DNA from: Arthrinium phaeospermum | Lineage: Eukaryota; Ascomycota; Sordariomycetes; Amphisphaeriales; Apiosporaceae | DNA length: 64,000 bases | NCBI GenBank assembly: GCA_006503535.1 | Contig: QYRS01000007.1 | Coordinates: 2,418,001-2,482,000, forward strand | Direction: 5' to 3' | Shown: piece after piece, positions 10,955 to 22,128 of the stretch | Position numbering within the stretch: the first letter of the stretch is position 1 | How the letters are laid out: every line of letters begins with the position of its first letter | The notes under the pieces: model-generated | Told to the model about the DNA's origin: nothing | The model's input: only the letters and a program-made list of their open reading frames with translations | Database searches by the model: none | Made by a program: the position numbers and the translations under genes

Positions 10955-11594
10955 TGGCTTCTTGGGCTTGTGGAAAGAAGTGGTAGTCTCTCATGCAGTC
11001 AGGAGAACCTTATACTAACCAGTCCGGGATGGCGCAACAGGATCAAAGAAGGGTTTCAAAATCACGTATTGCATTGGAAAGAACACGGTATTTTCGGTCG
11101 AGCGGGTTTTTCTATTTTCTGTATGTCCTGTCGATCAGGAATGAGTGGACGCAGTCTTGGGACCTTCCCAATGTTTGGTCTGCCGTGACAACAAAATAAG
11201 GGCTAAAGAGTGTTGCTCGAAAGTGGAGTTCTGCACCATCAGTCAGACTCCTGTGATGCCCCTTGAAGATTGACCAACAAAAAGACCCAGTAGAGAATGA
11301 CTATCCAACACAATATCAACCCAGTAAAGACTGACCAAAATAACAACCAAGGAAAAGGGATGATCGCTCAAGCGCGGCCAAATATCTCAAACATCAATTC
11401 AGGAATAAACAAGGCCCGAAGTACACCTTCTTGTCCATACCTAGCCAGACACTCAACCGAGGCTTTGGTAGGACAAGGAAGGAGCAATTGCGGGTTTTAC
11501 TCTCTTTCCTCGACCGAAGAAAAAAGAAAACGTAATTTGATAGGAGATGAGCTGCCTCTGTTGTGTAATACTGGAAAGAAGACCCATGCTGAAC
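10955..11594. other. Intergenic stretch, no gene seen
   Basis: No supported ORF. The right end is the 3' side of the C2H2 gene on the minus strand. Confidence 0.45.
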
Positions 11595-12563
11595 TCAGTC
11601 GTGGTGAGCCGTACTGTCATTGTCGTTGCTCTTGCGTCCACGCCCTCTCTGCTTCAGACAGACTGCCAAATGTGCCTCGTGAAGCTCCTTGCTGGTGACA
11701 TGGTGATCGCAGCGCCTGCAATGGAACGTGCCGCGGCCTGTCTTCTTGCACCTGTCGAAGTGTCGCTTATGGTTATCTTTGCGGGAATCGACCTTCCCAC
11801 AGGCACATTGGTATTCGGCCGCACTGCAGTTGGCGACACCACTGTTGTTGCCTGGACTCCGGTGCAGCAATGTCTTGTAGTGCCGCTCTAGATCGCGCCG
11901 GGTCTCAAATGCTTGGTGTGCACAACCCTTTTCACATACAAAGGTGTGTTTCGAGACAAGATGGCGCCGCAAGCTCAGAGGGGCGAAGAGATGCTGACAA
12001 TATTGGCAGGAAACTGGTGGCTCGTTTCCTAAAACTGGCAAAGAATCCCGTTGAGGGGTGGCCTTGTTCGTTGCCGGTGCTGGTGAGAGCTGTGCGGTGC
12101 TGGGAGTAGTCTGGGACTGCAAGTTGGAGCGATCGTCCTGCGAAGAATCGTCCCGCAGCACGTTCGACAATGATTGTGGGCAGCTCATGCATGCTCGGTC
12201 TGAAGACAGGGAGGCCTCGGGCTGACTGGTAGAACTCCAAGGCGAGCCTAGCCCAAATGAAACAGCAGAACTCCCTTCAACTTGCTGTGTACTGTAGGCT
12301 ACAGAAGGAGCCTCTGACAGGTCGCTCTCTGGTAAGCGACAACGGTCAAATGCGATCGTATCGGCTCTGGACTGGTCCACATCCGCTTGCTGGTACCCAA
12401 TCGATGATTGCTGAAGGTCAACTTCGATGTCCTGAAGGGTTTCCAGGAATGATGCAGCGTCGAATTCATCATTGGGAGGGAAATAGAGAGTCTCGAAGTC
12501 CTGGTGATTGTCGAAATATGAGGGGTTTGTATGATGATCATCAAAGAATGAACTTGACGTAGC
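11595..12563 (-). CDS. C2H2 zinc-finger protein, 5' end unresolved
   Basis: The minus-strand frame is open from the stop at 11595 up to about 12563. The C-terminal third carries Cys/His pairs of zinc-finger type: CQYCQHLFAPLSLRRHLVSKH, a second pair ending LERHYKTLLH, then CACGKVDSRKDNHKRHFDRC, and finally CRRCDHHVTSKELHEAHLAVC. The N-terminal half is Ser/Pro/Asp-rich and disordered (for example FETLYFPPNDEFDAASF), as expected of an activation region. No in-frame ATG occurs in the upstream part of the open frame, and a TGA lies just upstream. The start must be in an unidentified 5' exon or has been lost. It is a probable nuclear DNA-binding regulator; targets are unknown. Confidence 0.65.
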   Translation of the reverse strand, partial: ATSSSFFDDHHTNPSYFDNHQDFETLYFPPNDEFDAASFLETLQDIEVDLQQSSIGYQQADVDQSRADTIAFDRCRLPESDLSEAPSVAYSTQQVEGSSAVSFGLGSPWSSTSQPEASLSSDRACMSCPQSLSNVLRDDSSQDDRSNLQSQTTPSTAQLSPAPATNKATPQRDSLPVLGNEPPVSCQYCQHLFAPLSLRRHLVSKHTFVCEKGCAHQAFETRRDLERHYKTLLHRSPGNNSGVANCSAAEYQCACGKVDSRKDNHKRHFDRCKKTGRGTFHCRRCDHHVTSKELHEAHLAVCLKQRGRGRKSNDNDSTAHHD

Positions 12564-12599
12564 AATCCGCCCGGTGTTGGGCCGGGCAGAAAATCAAAA

Positions 12600-14078
12600 A
12601 ACAGGGTATCCTATGCAATCAACCGCGACGCCAAGGGTATGCGTCTGCTGATCCAAACAGAAGTCAACCCAATAGGAAAAAGGTAAACACAATCCAACAA
12701 AAGAAATGTATCCAGAAACTTCCCGCCGAGTTCCGCAATCTCTTGGTCCTTCACCCTCCAGTAGCTCGCTAGCCTTCAGTCAAAGAGGCCTGAAGACTTA
12801 GCTGACGGCTTTGCCTACTCTGGCGGTTCGTTTCGGCTAGTAGCTGGATAGACCTAGCAAAAGAGCCTCTGAACCCCCTGAGCAGAGATATTACCGCCCC
12901 AGTCGTTATGGAGGAATGCCGCACCAAGTTGATGAAGGCAACGACGGCAAAGGCAGTGACATTGGCGACGTGATCAGATTGCGACCGGTCTTTTTTCCAA
13001 TCTTTTTTTCTTCTTCTTTTTCTGTTTCGTTTCCAGCATAGTGATACTGTCTCGAGATATAATGTCAATTCATTATCTATATGGTAGCTTGTCGTGGTAC
13101 TCACATAGTAGTCTGCCGGAGAAATTGGCTTGTTAGCGCTACAAGATGTGAGGAGCGAGATGGCCAAGAGTCGCATGGGCTCAAGTTGTATTTGTAGGGC
13201 GATTTTCAATCGGTGTCGTAATACGAGAAGGCAATTGGCGGCGGCAGGCAATTCACGAGGCATTGGTGGCCTCAATTACCATGATGCTGATTGGTGGCCT
13301 CATAGGGCAAGTCATGCGGTCGCGCCCATCCCCTGTTAATAGATTGTCTTGCGCGTTCAGAATGCCTCGTATGCCTTGTTGCAACTTTGTCAGCCCCCTT
13401 ACAATGCCTGGCCCCGCTAAATCCAACCATTGATTGATTTGGCCTCAAAACACCCTGCTCTGAGTGGCTAACATACTTGCATAACATGCAAGTCGCATGA
13501 TCACAACACTGTGCAAGTACCCCTGAGCTAGCATAAAGGCGGCTCGGCATTGCAAAAACGCGACGTCTGCCTAATATGCGTAGAAAATCAAGAGTCAAGT
13601 TTCATGGTGGATCATTGGCATAAAGGTATTATCCAGTATATGATATATCAGAAAACGTAGGCAACAATGATTCGTGGAGGTACGAATGGCCATTTGTTAT
13701 GGAAAGGAAACGCAGCTTAGCTGAGTACCTAGGTAAGCTTGCGTTGTGCTAAAAACAAACAACCACAAGTTAGGTTAAGCAAAATTAGATTGTACTTACC
13801 ACCCCTATGGCTTGGGTTCAAATGAAACTTATACTATAAAAAAGAAAAGAAATAAGAAAAAAAAAACATGCAATTAGTTGGATATCTCACGGAGCCTAGC
13901 ACGGCTCGCGCAGGGTCGTTGCCTCAATATGAGCAACATTGTAGTTGGACTATATCGAATCCATTAACACATCTCCGTTAGATTGTAAAATATGATGTCA
14001 TAGGAGCACATGGAACACTAATATAACCCCATTTCATGCCCATTCAGAAGGTATCTTCTCGCAATTCAGGACTCTTCA
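12600..14078. other. Intergenic stretch with one candidate short exon
   Basis: No confident gene. A minus-strand ATG at 13176 starts a possible signal peptide (MRLLAISLLTSC) that runs 24 codons to a GTGAGT donor at 13104. A downstream acceptor after a purine-rich tract is available, but no continuation gave a convincing protein. The remainder (13.6-14.0 kb) is AT-rich and empty. Confidence 0.35.
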
Positions 14079-16133
14079 TCAGCTTCCCGACTTCTCCCCC
14101 TTCTTCTCCTCCGCCAGCATCGGCTGCCGGCGGTGGGCGCGCTCGAGGTCGCTGTCGGCGTCCGAGTCGCGCTTCATGTCGCCAAAGTCGGTGTTGATGA
14201 CGAACTCCTCCTTGTCGATGTGGCGGAAGGTGACGTAGAAGATGATGGCGAGGACGAAGCCGGCGATGGTGGGGCCCGCGAAGCACCATATGAGGTAGGG
14301 ATCCCTGACGGCGGGGGCGGTGGCCAGGCCGATGATGGCTTGGATGGCGGTCATGAAGAGGTTGATGGAGGCGACGAGGCCTTTCATGCTGTTGCAGGGG
14401 AAGTCAGACGTTAGTAAGTGTTTTCATTGGATTGGAAAGATGGTATGCAGGGAATGGTGACTTACTTCTTCGGGGATCGGCTATAGGCAATGCCGTAGGC
14501 GGTGACGTTGATGAAGACCTCGGAGCAGGCCCCCAGGATGACGGGAATGGAGTACAGCTCAATCTTGACCGAAGACAGCGGGTTCGTGCCCTCGGGCACA
14601 ATATCGGCGCAAGTGGTGGCATTGTACCCACACGGCGAAGTCTGATAGACGCGGTACTGCAGCACCGAATAGCCAACAGACCCGAACGTGGCGAGCAGGA
14701 AACCAAAGGTCATGCGGGAGATGGGCCCCCAGTGGATGTTGAAGCGGCGCAGCAGGGGGTAGATGACGTGGTTCAGCAGCGGGACGGTGAAGATGATGGC
14801 GACCGAGTTGAGGTTGTCGAGCAGGTCGTTGGGCATGCCGCTGTTCTCCATGCCGGCCGTGAGGGCGTTGCCGGCGGCGCCCAGGCCCGTGTCGTTGATC
14901 TGGAAGATGGGCTGGAAGATGAAGATGCCGCAGGCCTGGAAGGTGCGCCGCACGTCGTCCACAAAGACGTCGTCGTAGCCGTACTTCTTGGTGCTGCCGG
15001 CGGCGAGGCGCACGCTCGGCTTGCCGGCCTCCCAGAAGCCCTTCTTGCCGATGCTCTTGAGCCCGCCGTGCGTCAGGATGTCGCCCAGCACCTTGAACAC
15101 GTTGCCCAGGTCGGAGCCGCCGGGGGGCTGCTTGACCAGGCGCGAGTTGAGGTACCACAGCAGCGGCGGCAGCATCAGGTAGAGGATGGTGGGGATCAGG
15201 TAGGCGGCCCAGTAGCCGACGCCCTTGGCCAGGTACGTGGTGGCGATGCCGGTGGCGGCGCCGACGTTGACCAGCAGGTAGAACCACAGCATGACGCTGT
15301 TGATGGACTCCTCGGGGTCGACGATGACCTTCTCGCCCTTCTTGTCCGTGATGACGTGGGCCACCTTGTGCGGCGACTGGTCCATGACGGTGGGCGAGAT
15401 GTTGGGCTTGAACTGGGCCGCACCGACCGAGAGCAGGTAGAGGGAGAAGGCGAACGGGCCAATGGCCTTGCCCGACTGCAGCACCGGAGGCAGAGCAGAG
15501 ATGATCATGATGACTGTCAAGGATTAGCAGGCTGCCATTATACTGTAAGCGCTTGTACTTACTGTGGGCAACACCGCAGATGGCCACACCCCAGCAGATC
15601 ATCTTGAACCGACCGTACTTGGTATCGGCAAGCCACCCGAAGAAAATAGGCAGCGCATACGACAAGAACTTGAAAGCCTCAGTCATGGCGCTGGCGGTGG
15701 AGGAGCCCATGCCCAAAGCACCCGCACCATATTTGGAGCTGAGGGAGCCAGCGGCGCCGGTGCCCGGACCGTCGGGTGGGAGAGGCGCGCGGATGAAGTT
15801 CTTGTAGACCTGGTTGCAGCCGTAGTAGGAGGCGCGCTCGGCGAACTCGACGGCACAGAGGTAGTAGCACGAGGCGGGCATCTTGCCGGCGACGCGCCGC
15901 AGTGTTGACTTCTCCTCGGCCGTCGGCAGGATCAGCCCGTGGAACGTCTCCCGCTCCTCCTTGGCGCCCGCCAGCTGCACTTGCTGCACCTCTTTGGCGT
16001 CGCCGATGACGGCCTCTACGGCGTCGACATCGTGCGCGTGCACGTCGCCGACCGGGTTCCGCCCGGTGAGGGTCGTGCTGGTATCTATGTCGTTCATCAG
16101 TACAGATTTCATCTTGGCAAAGTGAGCATCCAT
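14079..16133 (-). CDS. PTR2/POT-family di/tripeptide transporter
   Basis: Exons 16133-15563, 15513-14466 and 14388-14079 (introns 49 and 77 bp) give 642 aa. The protein is a proton-coupled oligopeptide transporter of the plasma membrane, with about 12 membrane helices. Family features are EFAERASYYGCNQVYKNFI after the soluble N-terminus, FGWLADTKYGRFKMI, GAAQFKPNISPTVMDQ (the conserved KPN segment), and a C-terminal block reading SPKNMKGLVASINLF across the last splice. The N-terminal 65 residues are soluble and the C-terminal tail is charged. All splice phases close and no key segment is missing, so it appears functional. It imports small peptides as a nitrogen source. Nothing nearby suggests a special pathway role. 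Confidence 0.92.
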
Positions 16134-18068
16134 GTCTCCCTGGCTGGAACTCTCAATCGAGAGGCCATAAGTGGGTGCGTGGATTCATGGGGTAGCTCAC
16201 CCATTGTAGACGGATCACCCTGCTGGCTCTCTGGTTGAGACTTCAGACTAGCTAGGCTCAGCGCAGTTCCGGGGCGAACGAGGCGGGGTGAGGGCTGGAG
16301 TAGAAAGGCGATCTGAGAAGCAAACGGCGACGGGCCGGGTATAAGTACTGCAGCAACAAGCCGTAGTTCACGTTACATTCCCTCTCAGCTGCATGCGCCA
16401 AGATCCAGGACTCGTCTTACCTCCTACACGACCCAATCCACCAGCTTCCTTTATCAGCAAAAGCGCACCATGTCGTCTACCAGCGACCCGGGGCTCTGGG
16501 TCCTTCGAGGGTAAGACTGCTGGAAGCGTGATGATTTATGGCCCGATAGAGCCCAATCTCCGTGATGCTGTGGCCAATCGCCACCGGCCGAGAAGGCCAT
16601 CGAGCTCTCTATCGCACACGCACGGTTCCCCGGTTAGGAGAGATATCCGGTGCTTATTGGCCTTGGCCCTGCTTGGCGTAATCCATGGAGACGGGGGAGG
16701 GGGAAACGGCTTTAACCCAGATAGGGAGCTCGTCACCCTCACCCGGCTTGGCACAGCAGCGCCAAGGCTGGGCGGAGAGATACCCAAGCCTGCTGTTTGC
16801 TGGCCATGGGGCTAGGCCAAGGCGACCTCTGGATAGATGCAGAAGGTGTGAGACAGTTGGTTCACGGAAATCATGACAGGCACAATGTAAGGGGGGTGGT
16901 CATGTGCTCGTTTATACGAAGACTTGGTGTTTGGAATCTTTCTAGAACAGATAACGCAACGCCGCGACTGGCCGATTGACGAAGGAGCTCAGATACTTGC
17001 AGCGTGTATGTGTAACGCGAGGGGGGGATGAGAGAGGCAGAGAGGCTGGTCAAGAGGAGAGGGGAGCGCTTGTCTCGGGCTGCTGGCGGGGTGGTACCGT
17101 GGTAGCACAAAGTGGCACGTTGCAGAATTGCTTTTTCAGCCGAAGTTAATGGAGAGTCGTTTTGCACACATTTACTTGCTCATGTGCCCCCGATTGATCC
17201 ATCTAGCCTGCAGACAGAACCTAAAACAGGAACGAGGACGGGTCCATACGAACAGAGAGGCGCACTTTGGCTTTGTTTCGTTTCGTTTCGGGGCTCCCGC
17301 ATTGCATCGGGCTTGCCTTATCAAACATGCTCCTTGCCTCGAGGGGCTGTAGCGCAATCGACGTCGCTCCATGGTCTGTCTTGTCCAAGGGATGCAATTC
17401 GTAATGCCAACCAATGGTGCTGTGCCGCTTCCCGTGCTCCTCTGCTGGTGACTCTCGCCTGTCAGCACGGAGAGTGCACCCCAAAGTCCCATTGGAGGCG
17501 AAAGTGTTAGCTTACCCGGTCGCTGACCGTATCCACCCGCAATCAATTTCGAGATACTGACTGGCAACGATAATAATCTATGGAACTCAGAGAAACGCAT
17601 TGCACTTCGAGCATCCATACTTGAATGCGGCTCAAAACATATCTGTATCTGGGCAAACGATCATGTCAAGCTTTGAGCCAAGGGGGCCGAGAGATGCCAA
17701 AGTCCAAGCCAAGGCTCTGTCAAGCTTCACAAGCAAGCTTGACTTTGCGCCGACATGTCTGGCTTGCAAACATGTCTTGGTCGCGTCTTGGCTGGCCAAT
17801 GAAAGGACATGGCGCAATTGGCTATCAAGGTTGCGAGATCCCAGCAGAGATCCCAGCTCCCCGCCCCCAGACAGTCACGTGATGCGTTCGAGCAATTCAA
17901 TTTGGAACCGGCCTGCCGGCTGACCAACTCCTAACCAAGACACGCCATCGATTGAAATTCGTTCGAATTGGAAAGAGAATGTGTATCTGGTATTGCGCTA
18001 TGTAAAAAACGAGTGAAAATTTTGCCATTCTCAAATGAGTCTGGCCGCATGAGTGAACCTTTCCTCGT
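16134..18068. other. Intergenic stretch, no gene seen
   Basis: Promoter side of the peptide transporter followed by unannotated sequence. Several ORFs of 60-150 codons exist on both strands, but none shows family motifs, a signal peptide or consistent splicing. Confidence 0.45.
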
Positions 18069-18743
18069 TCACTTCTGAATCCTCCGAAACTCCCACAGCA
18101 CCCCGCCGTGCATCCGGCGGATCAAGTGCCGCCCGTCCCCGGCGATGTCGACGACCTGCAGCGCCGCCGCCCAGTACGGCGTCAGCAGCTGGTAGCCGCC
18201 GTGGGGGTGCGGCCGCGCCACGAACGTCTCCCAGGCGCGGAAGCTGCTGGACCGGGCGTGGATGGCGTCGAAGCCGTTGTGGCCCAGGTACCGCCCCGAC
18301 GCCGAGTTGAGGAAGCCGTAGTAGTTCTGGCTGTGCGCGAGCCACCACGTGTTCCACGGCGTCGACGCCGCTTCCGAGGCCCGCGACTCCGTCTCCATCG
18401 TCTCGGCGGCGGGGGCGAGGTAGACCTCGCCGGTGACGGGGTCCAGGGTGAGGGGGCGCCCCGTCGCTTTCTCGAGGATCATGTAGGTGAAGCACGGCCA
18501 CGGGACCGTGTCGTCCCAGGCGTGGTCCGTCAGGGCGCGGGGCTCGTCGACGTCAGACGGCTCCGGGGCGACGCTGGAGAGGATGCTGAAGGTGACGCTG
18601 GCCGCGTCGTCGCTTGTGTCGGAGCCATTGACCTCCTCTGGCTCCGGGTCACATTGAACACCCACCGACTTGTTAGGGATAATGATGGACTCGGCGGTGG
18701 CGTCCGTGATGTCCCAGGTGCGGCATCGTGCTCGGTTGCCCAT
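18069..18743 (-). CDS. Hypothetical protein with trefoil-like C-terminus
   Basis: A single open frame from ATG 18743 gives 224 aa; an upstream in-frame ATG at 18794 would add 17 basic residues. The N-terminal third is acidic and Ser-rich. The C-terminal half has repeated aromatic, Gly-rich beta strands: NYYGFLNSASGRYLGHNG, WETFVARPHPHGGYQLLTP and HLIRRMHGGVLWEFRRIQ. Such patterns occur in fungal fascin- or ricin-B-like beta-trefoil proteins, and I infer that fold only from pattern. There is no signal peptide or membrane helix. The function is unknown. Confidence 0.6.
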   Translation of the reverse strand: MGNRARCRTWDITDATAESIIIPNKSVGVQCDPEPEEVNGSDTSDDAASVTFSILSSVAPEPSDVDEPRALTDHAWDDTVPWPCFTYMILEKATGRPLTLDPVTGEVYLAPAAETMETESRASEAASTPWNTWWLAHSQNYYGFLNSASGRYLGHNGFDAIHARSSSFRAWETFVARPHPHGGYQLLTPYWAAALQVVDIAGDGRHLIRRMHGGVLWEFRRIQK

Positions 18744-18799
18744 GGTCGGACAATGATGTCGTCTCTTGCCGGTGCGATACGGTGGAGCGGTCAAAACGA

Positions 18800-19600
18800 T
18801 GGCGGCGATTCCAAAAACGGGGTCTCTCCTCCAGAAATGGGGCAGACCAAGTGGGAACGGATCGGACCAATAACAAATTCGCTTGGGTTTAACAAAACGT
18901 TTAAAACAGAACTATGTCGGTGCACTTTGAATGAGGTAAGACAACGACACTCTTGCTCCTCTTCTCCGTTTGCCAGAGATTTTTTTTCTTCTTCTTCTTG
19001 CTCCTCGTTCTGGCGGTGGGCCATGGCCCGTTCGCTGGATGGCATGCTGTCTTGCGTGGCACCGCCAGTTATTGGCGGCCTCTGCATGAGGCCCACCTGC
19101 CTTTGACGCCCAATGAAACGCCAACTCAACTCGGTCTAGTTGCCAGAGCCTGCAGGTCTCTTTGTGGAAACTCTCCGCTTCTTCGATATCTTGAAGTTGT
19201 CATGGCAGCAGGCAAACATCGTGGGAGGCATCGTACGGGCGCGAGGTGAGAGTGATAAGGTCTTCACTCGCATACATACCTGTTCTTTTCTTGTTGCATT
19301 GATGTAAAGGTACTTAGGATCAAGTCACCCGTAGCATCAGAGTACCAGGCTTCGGAACTCGGCAGTTTTCCCTGACTCGCCCCAGATCTGACACGGACTA
19401 TACTCACCGCATATATAAGAGTGCATGAGAGTATATTCGGCTTCACCTCAGCCATATCGATACCCACTCTATGCCTTATATAGTCGGCATTATTGCTAAC
19501 GTAATACCAACCCCGCAGTCAGCTTCGTCTTGGCGCGTGAGCCCTTCTCACCACCGATTTCCTAAGGAGGTAACAGCACTATCACTGCTAGATCAAAAAC
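18800..19600. other. Intergenic stretch upstream of HET gene
   Basis: It contains a purine/pyrimidine-skewed tract near 18978-19010 and a TATA-like site at 19412. No gene is supported. Confidence 0.45.
19412..19419 (+). promoter_or_regulatory. TATA-like element of the HET gene
   Basis: TATATAAG lies about 190 bp upstream of the HET-domain start codon, in a sensible position for a core promoter if the 5' UTR is about 150 nt. Confidence 0.35.
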
Positions 19601-21971
19601 ATGGCCGGCCAGAAGCAGCTATGTGCCTATTGCGCACAGATCGATTTTTCAATCCTTGAGCGGCCTAGTCGAGCGCAGCTAGCGGCGTTGAATAAGGGTG
19701 ACCCACCGCCCAACGGCTACCCGTTCGGATATCCCCTTGTCAAATACGAGGAAGGCTCGACCTATAATCCCTATTGGACCCTTGGCCTGCAAAGTCGCAT
19801 AGACCAAGAGCAGAGCTGCCCGCTGTGCGACGCGACTCGCCGCGTCCTGCTGCAGCATCCCCGTGTGACGGCATCATGGGGAGCCCACGACGCCAGAGCT
19901 GCCGTGTGCATTGCCAGGTTCGACCATAGGGCCACAGTAAAGCCGCTTCCGGGAGTGGAATGGACGGGATCCTATCCATACGAAGTGTACAACTTGACCC
20001 TGCACTGGATCGTCCCCCTGGCCGACCACGATCTTTCCTGCCCGGGCCTCGTCCCTTTCGCGGTGGCCAGAAGCAAGTACCAGAAGTTCTTGGCCCTCTG
20101 CCTAGCGCTCTTCCAGATTGGCGAACAGGTCGGTCCCGAGGAATCTCGAAACCCATTCGCCGTGAAACATGTGAAAGGCACATGGGATATAGAGCTGTCT
20201 CAAGGATGGCTATCCGAGTGCTTGGCTGACCACGACCAGTGTGAAAAGCCAGTCATCAGTGACGATAAGTGTGTTTAGAGATCGGTACTCCATCAATACG
20301 TCTGCTTACATCCCATGCGAACAGAAACCTCAAGTTGTTTCGTTTCATCGACGTCCAAGACGAGAAGGTAGTTGAGATTAGAGACAGCAATCTTCAGTCC
20401 TTCTGGTACGCAGCCCTTAGTTACGTTTGGGGAGGACCTCAGACGTTCTGTCTGAGAACCGACAACATTCTAGACCTCCAGATGCCCGGGTCTTTACACA
20501 ACACCCCGAATACCATCCGGGATGCCATGGCGGTTGCGTCCAGACTAGGGTTCACCTACATATACGTCGACGCGTTCTGCCTCATACAAGACGACGACGA
20601 CGATAAGCGAGAGCAACTGGCCATCATGGGGAAGATATATGCAAACGCAACTGTTTGTATTGTTGCCGCATCAGGGGAGAGCGCCTATTCGGGGTTACCC
20701 GGGATATCGGCCCCGAGAAAACCCCAGATAGAGGTAGCCATCCCAGGATACAACATGAAGTTACTATCTTCTCTTCAACAGTTCCCCACTGTGCAGCCGA
20801 GCTACATCAGCGACTACGTCTGGTCGAAACGGGGCTGGACCTTTCAAGAACGCCTCCTGTCACGGCGGTCGCTCATCTTCGCCGAGGGCCAGACTCTCTG
20901 GTCGTGCGGTCAATCGCAGAACGCCGAGGAAGCACCACACAAGACGCCGCTGGCGGAGCGGATCTACGACCTGGCCATTGACTCGACTCCACTCCTATCC
21001 AGGTCCCATCGAAAGCTCAAGCGGTTCGAGCCACCGCCCGTTTCTTGGTTGCTTGTGGTGGAAAACTTTGCGACGAGGAACTTCAGCTTCGCCGGAGATG
21101 CGCACGACGCTCTCATGGGAGCCATTAACTATTTCCAAGAGGAACGCCACCTTACATTCCTTTGGGCGGTTGAGCGGAAGGGCTTTGCGCTGCACCTGCT
21201 TTGGTATAGGCAGGGCATTTGTCGGCGGCGGGACTGTTTGACTACGCTGCCGCAGACGTCTCTGAAGACTCGGGTGCCGATCCCCAGCTGGACCTGGCTG
21301 GGATGGTCATTTGGCTCAATCGGCCTCGATCTGGTGGACTTGACGTGAGTAACTGAAATACGCCCACAATCTTGACGGAGCTTTTAGTCTGACCCATCCT
21401 TTCTCTCCTTGCCAGAGGTGTACACAAGGACATTCAGCCTTACGTCTTGAAGAACTCCCCATTAAGACTAGAAGAAGTCGACGACAAAGGCACCACCCGC
21501 TCCGAGACCGATGGGGACGAGCTCACACTAGCAGAGGTCGCGGCAGAAGATGCCCGATGCGCCATACACAAGCTAAAGCAAATCCCCGACGACCAGTACC
21601 TGATCTTCCGAGCGGAGTACGCGACGTTCCGGGTGAAGACCCGCAAGCCCGAGAGTCAGAGGTCGCACCATATGGGCATGTACCAAAGGTATATCGTGGA
21701 TGGGATGGGCAACGAAGTGGGTACGTTTCGCGACGACTACGAGCCTTCGGCGGCGGAGAGCGCCCCAGCGGTGTGCGACTTGGCCAAGATTGTGACCGTG
21801 GCGAGACCGAGAAACACCCACCTGGAAGGCGGCGATAGAAGTACTGTGCTTTTGCTGGAGACTTGCAAGAGGTCGTCGGATGGGGTCTCCACGCGCTTGG
21901 GGGTCGCGGTTATGTTTGAGGAGTATTGGCTCCAGGCTGAACGTCGCACAGAGCTTGTGGTGTTGAATTGA
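19601..21971 (+). CDS. HET-domain (heterokaryon incompatibility) protein
   Basis: Exons 19601-20268, 20325-21344 and 21416-21971 (introns 56 and 71 bp, both phase 2) give 747 aa. The N-terminus has paired Cys (CAYC, CPLC) that may bind zinc. The HET domain spans roughly residues 235-390, with the signature YAALSYVWGG, then TIRDAMAVASRLGFTYIYVD, LIQDDDDDKREQLAIMGKIY, and later RGWTFQERLLSRRSLIF. HET proteins act in non-self recognition and can trigger cell death after fusion of unlike strains; many are orphans with no known partner. The C-terminal 180 residues form an uncharacterised domain. All splice junctions keep frame, so the gene looks intact. Together with the Clr5-ankyrin gene it marks an accessory, rapidly evolving region. 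Confidence 0.9.
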
Positions 21972-22128
21972 CATTGACAGCTCTTATCTTTGATAGCAAC
22001 TGTTTGGGACCTGAGCATGAGTTGGTTGTACGAGTTGTTCAGATGGCATCATACGTGAAATGGACAGGAGAAATAAAAACATTCCTATCAGGATACTAAA
22101 TCAGAAAGCCCGAACCCCATTGTAATCT

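Noticed and set aside
14432..15607. A 391-codon plus-strand ORF opposite the peptide transporter
   Set aside because: Antisense shadow of the PTR2 middle exon; low-complexity and without family features.
18108..19106. A 332-codon plus-strand ORF opposite the trefoil-like gene
   Set aside because: Arg/Ala/Gly-rich shadow; the minus strand gives the patterned protein.
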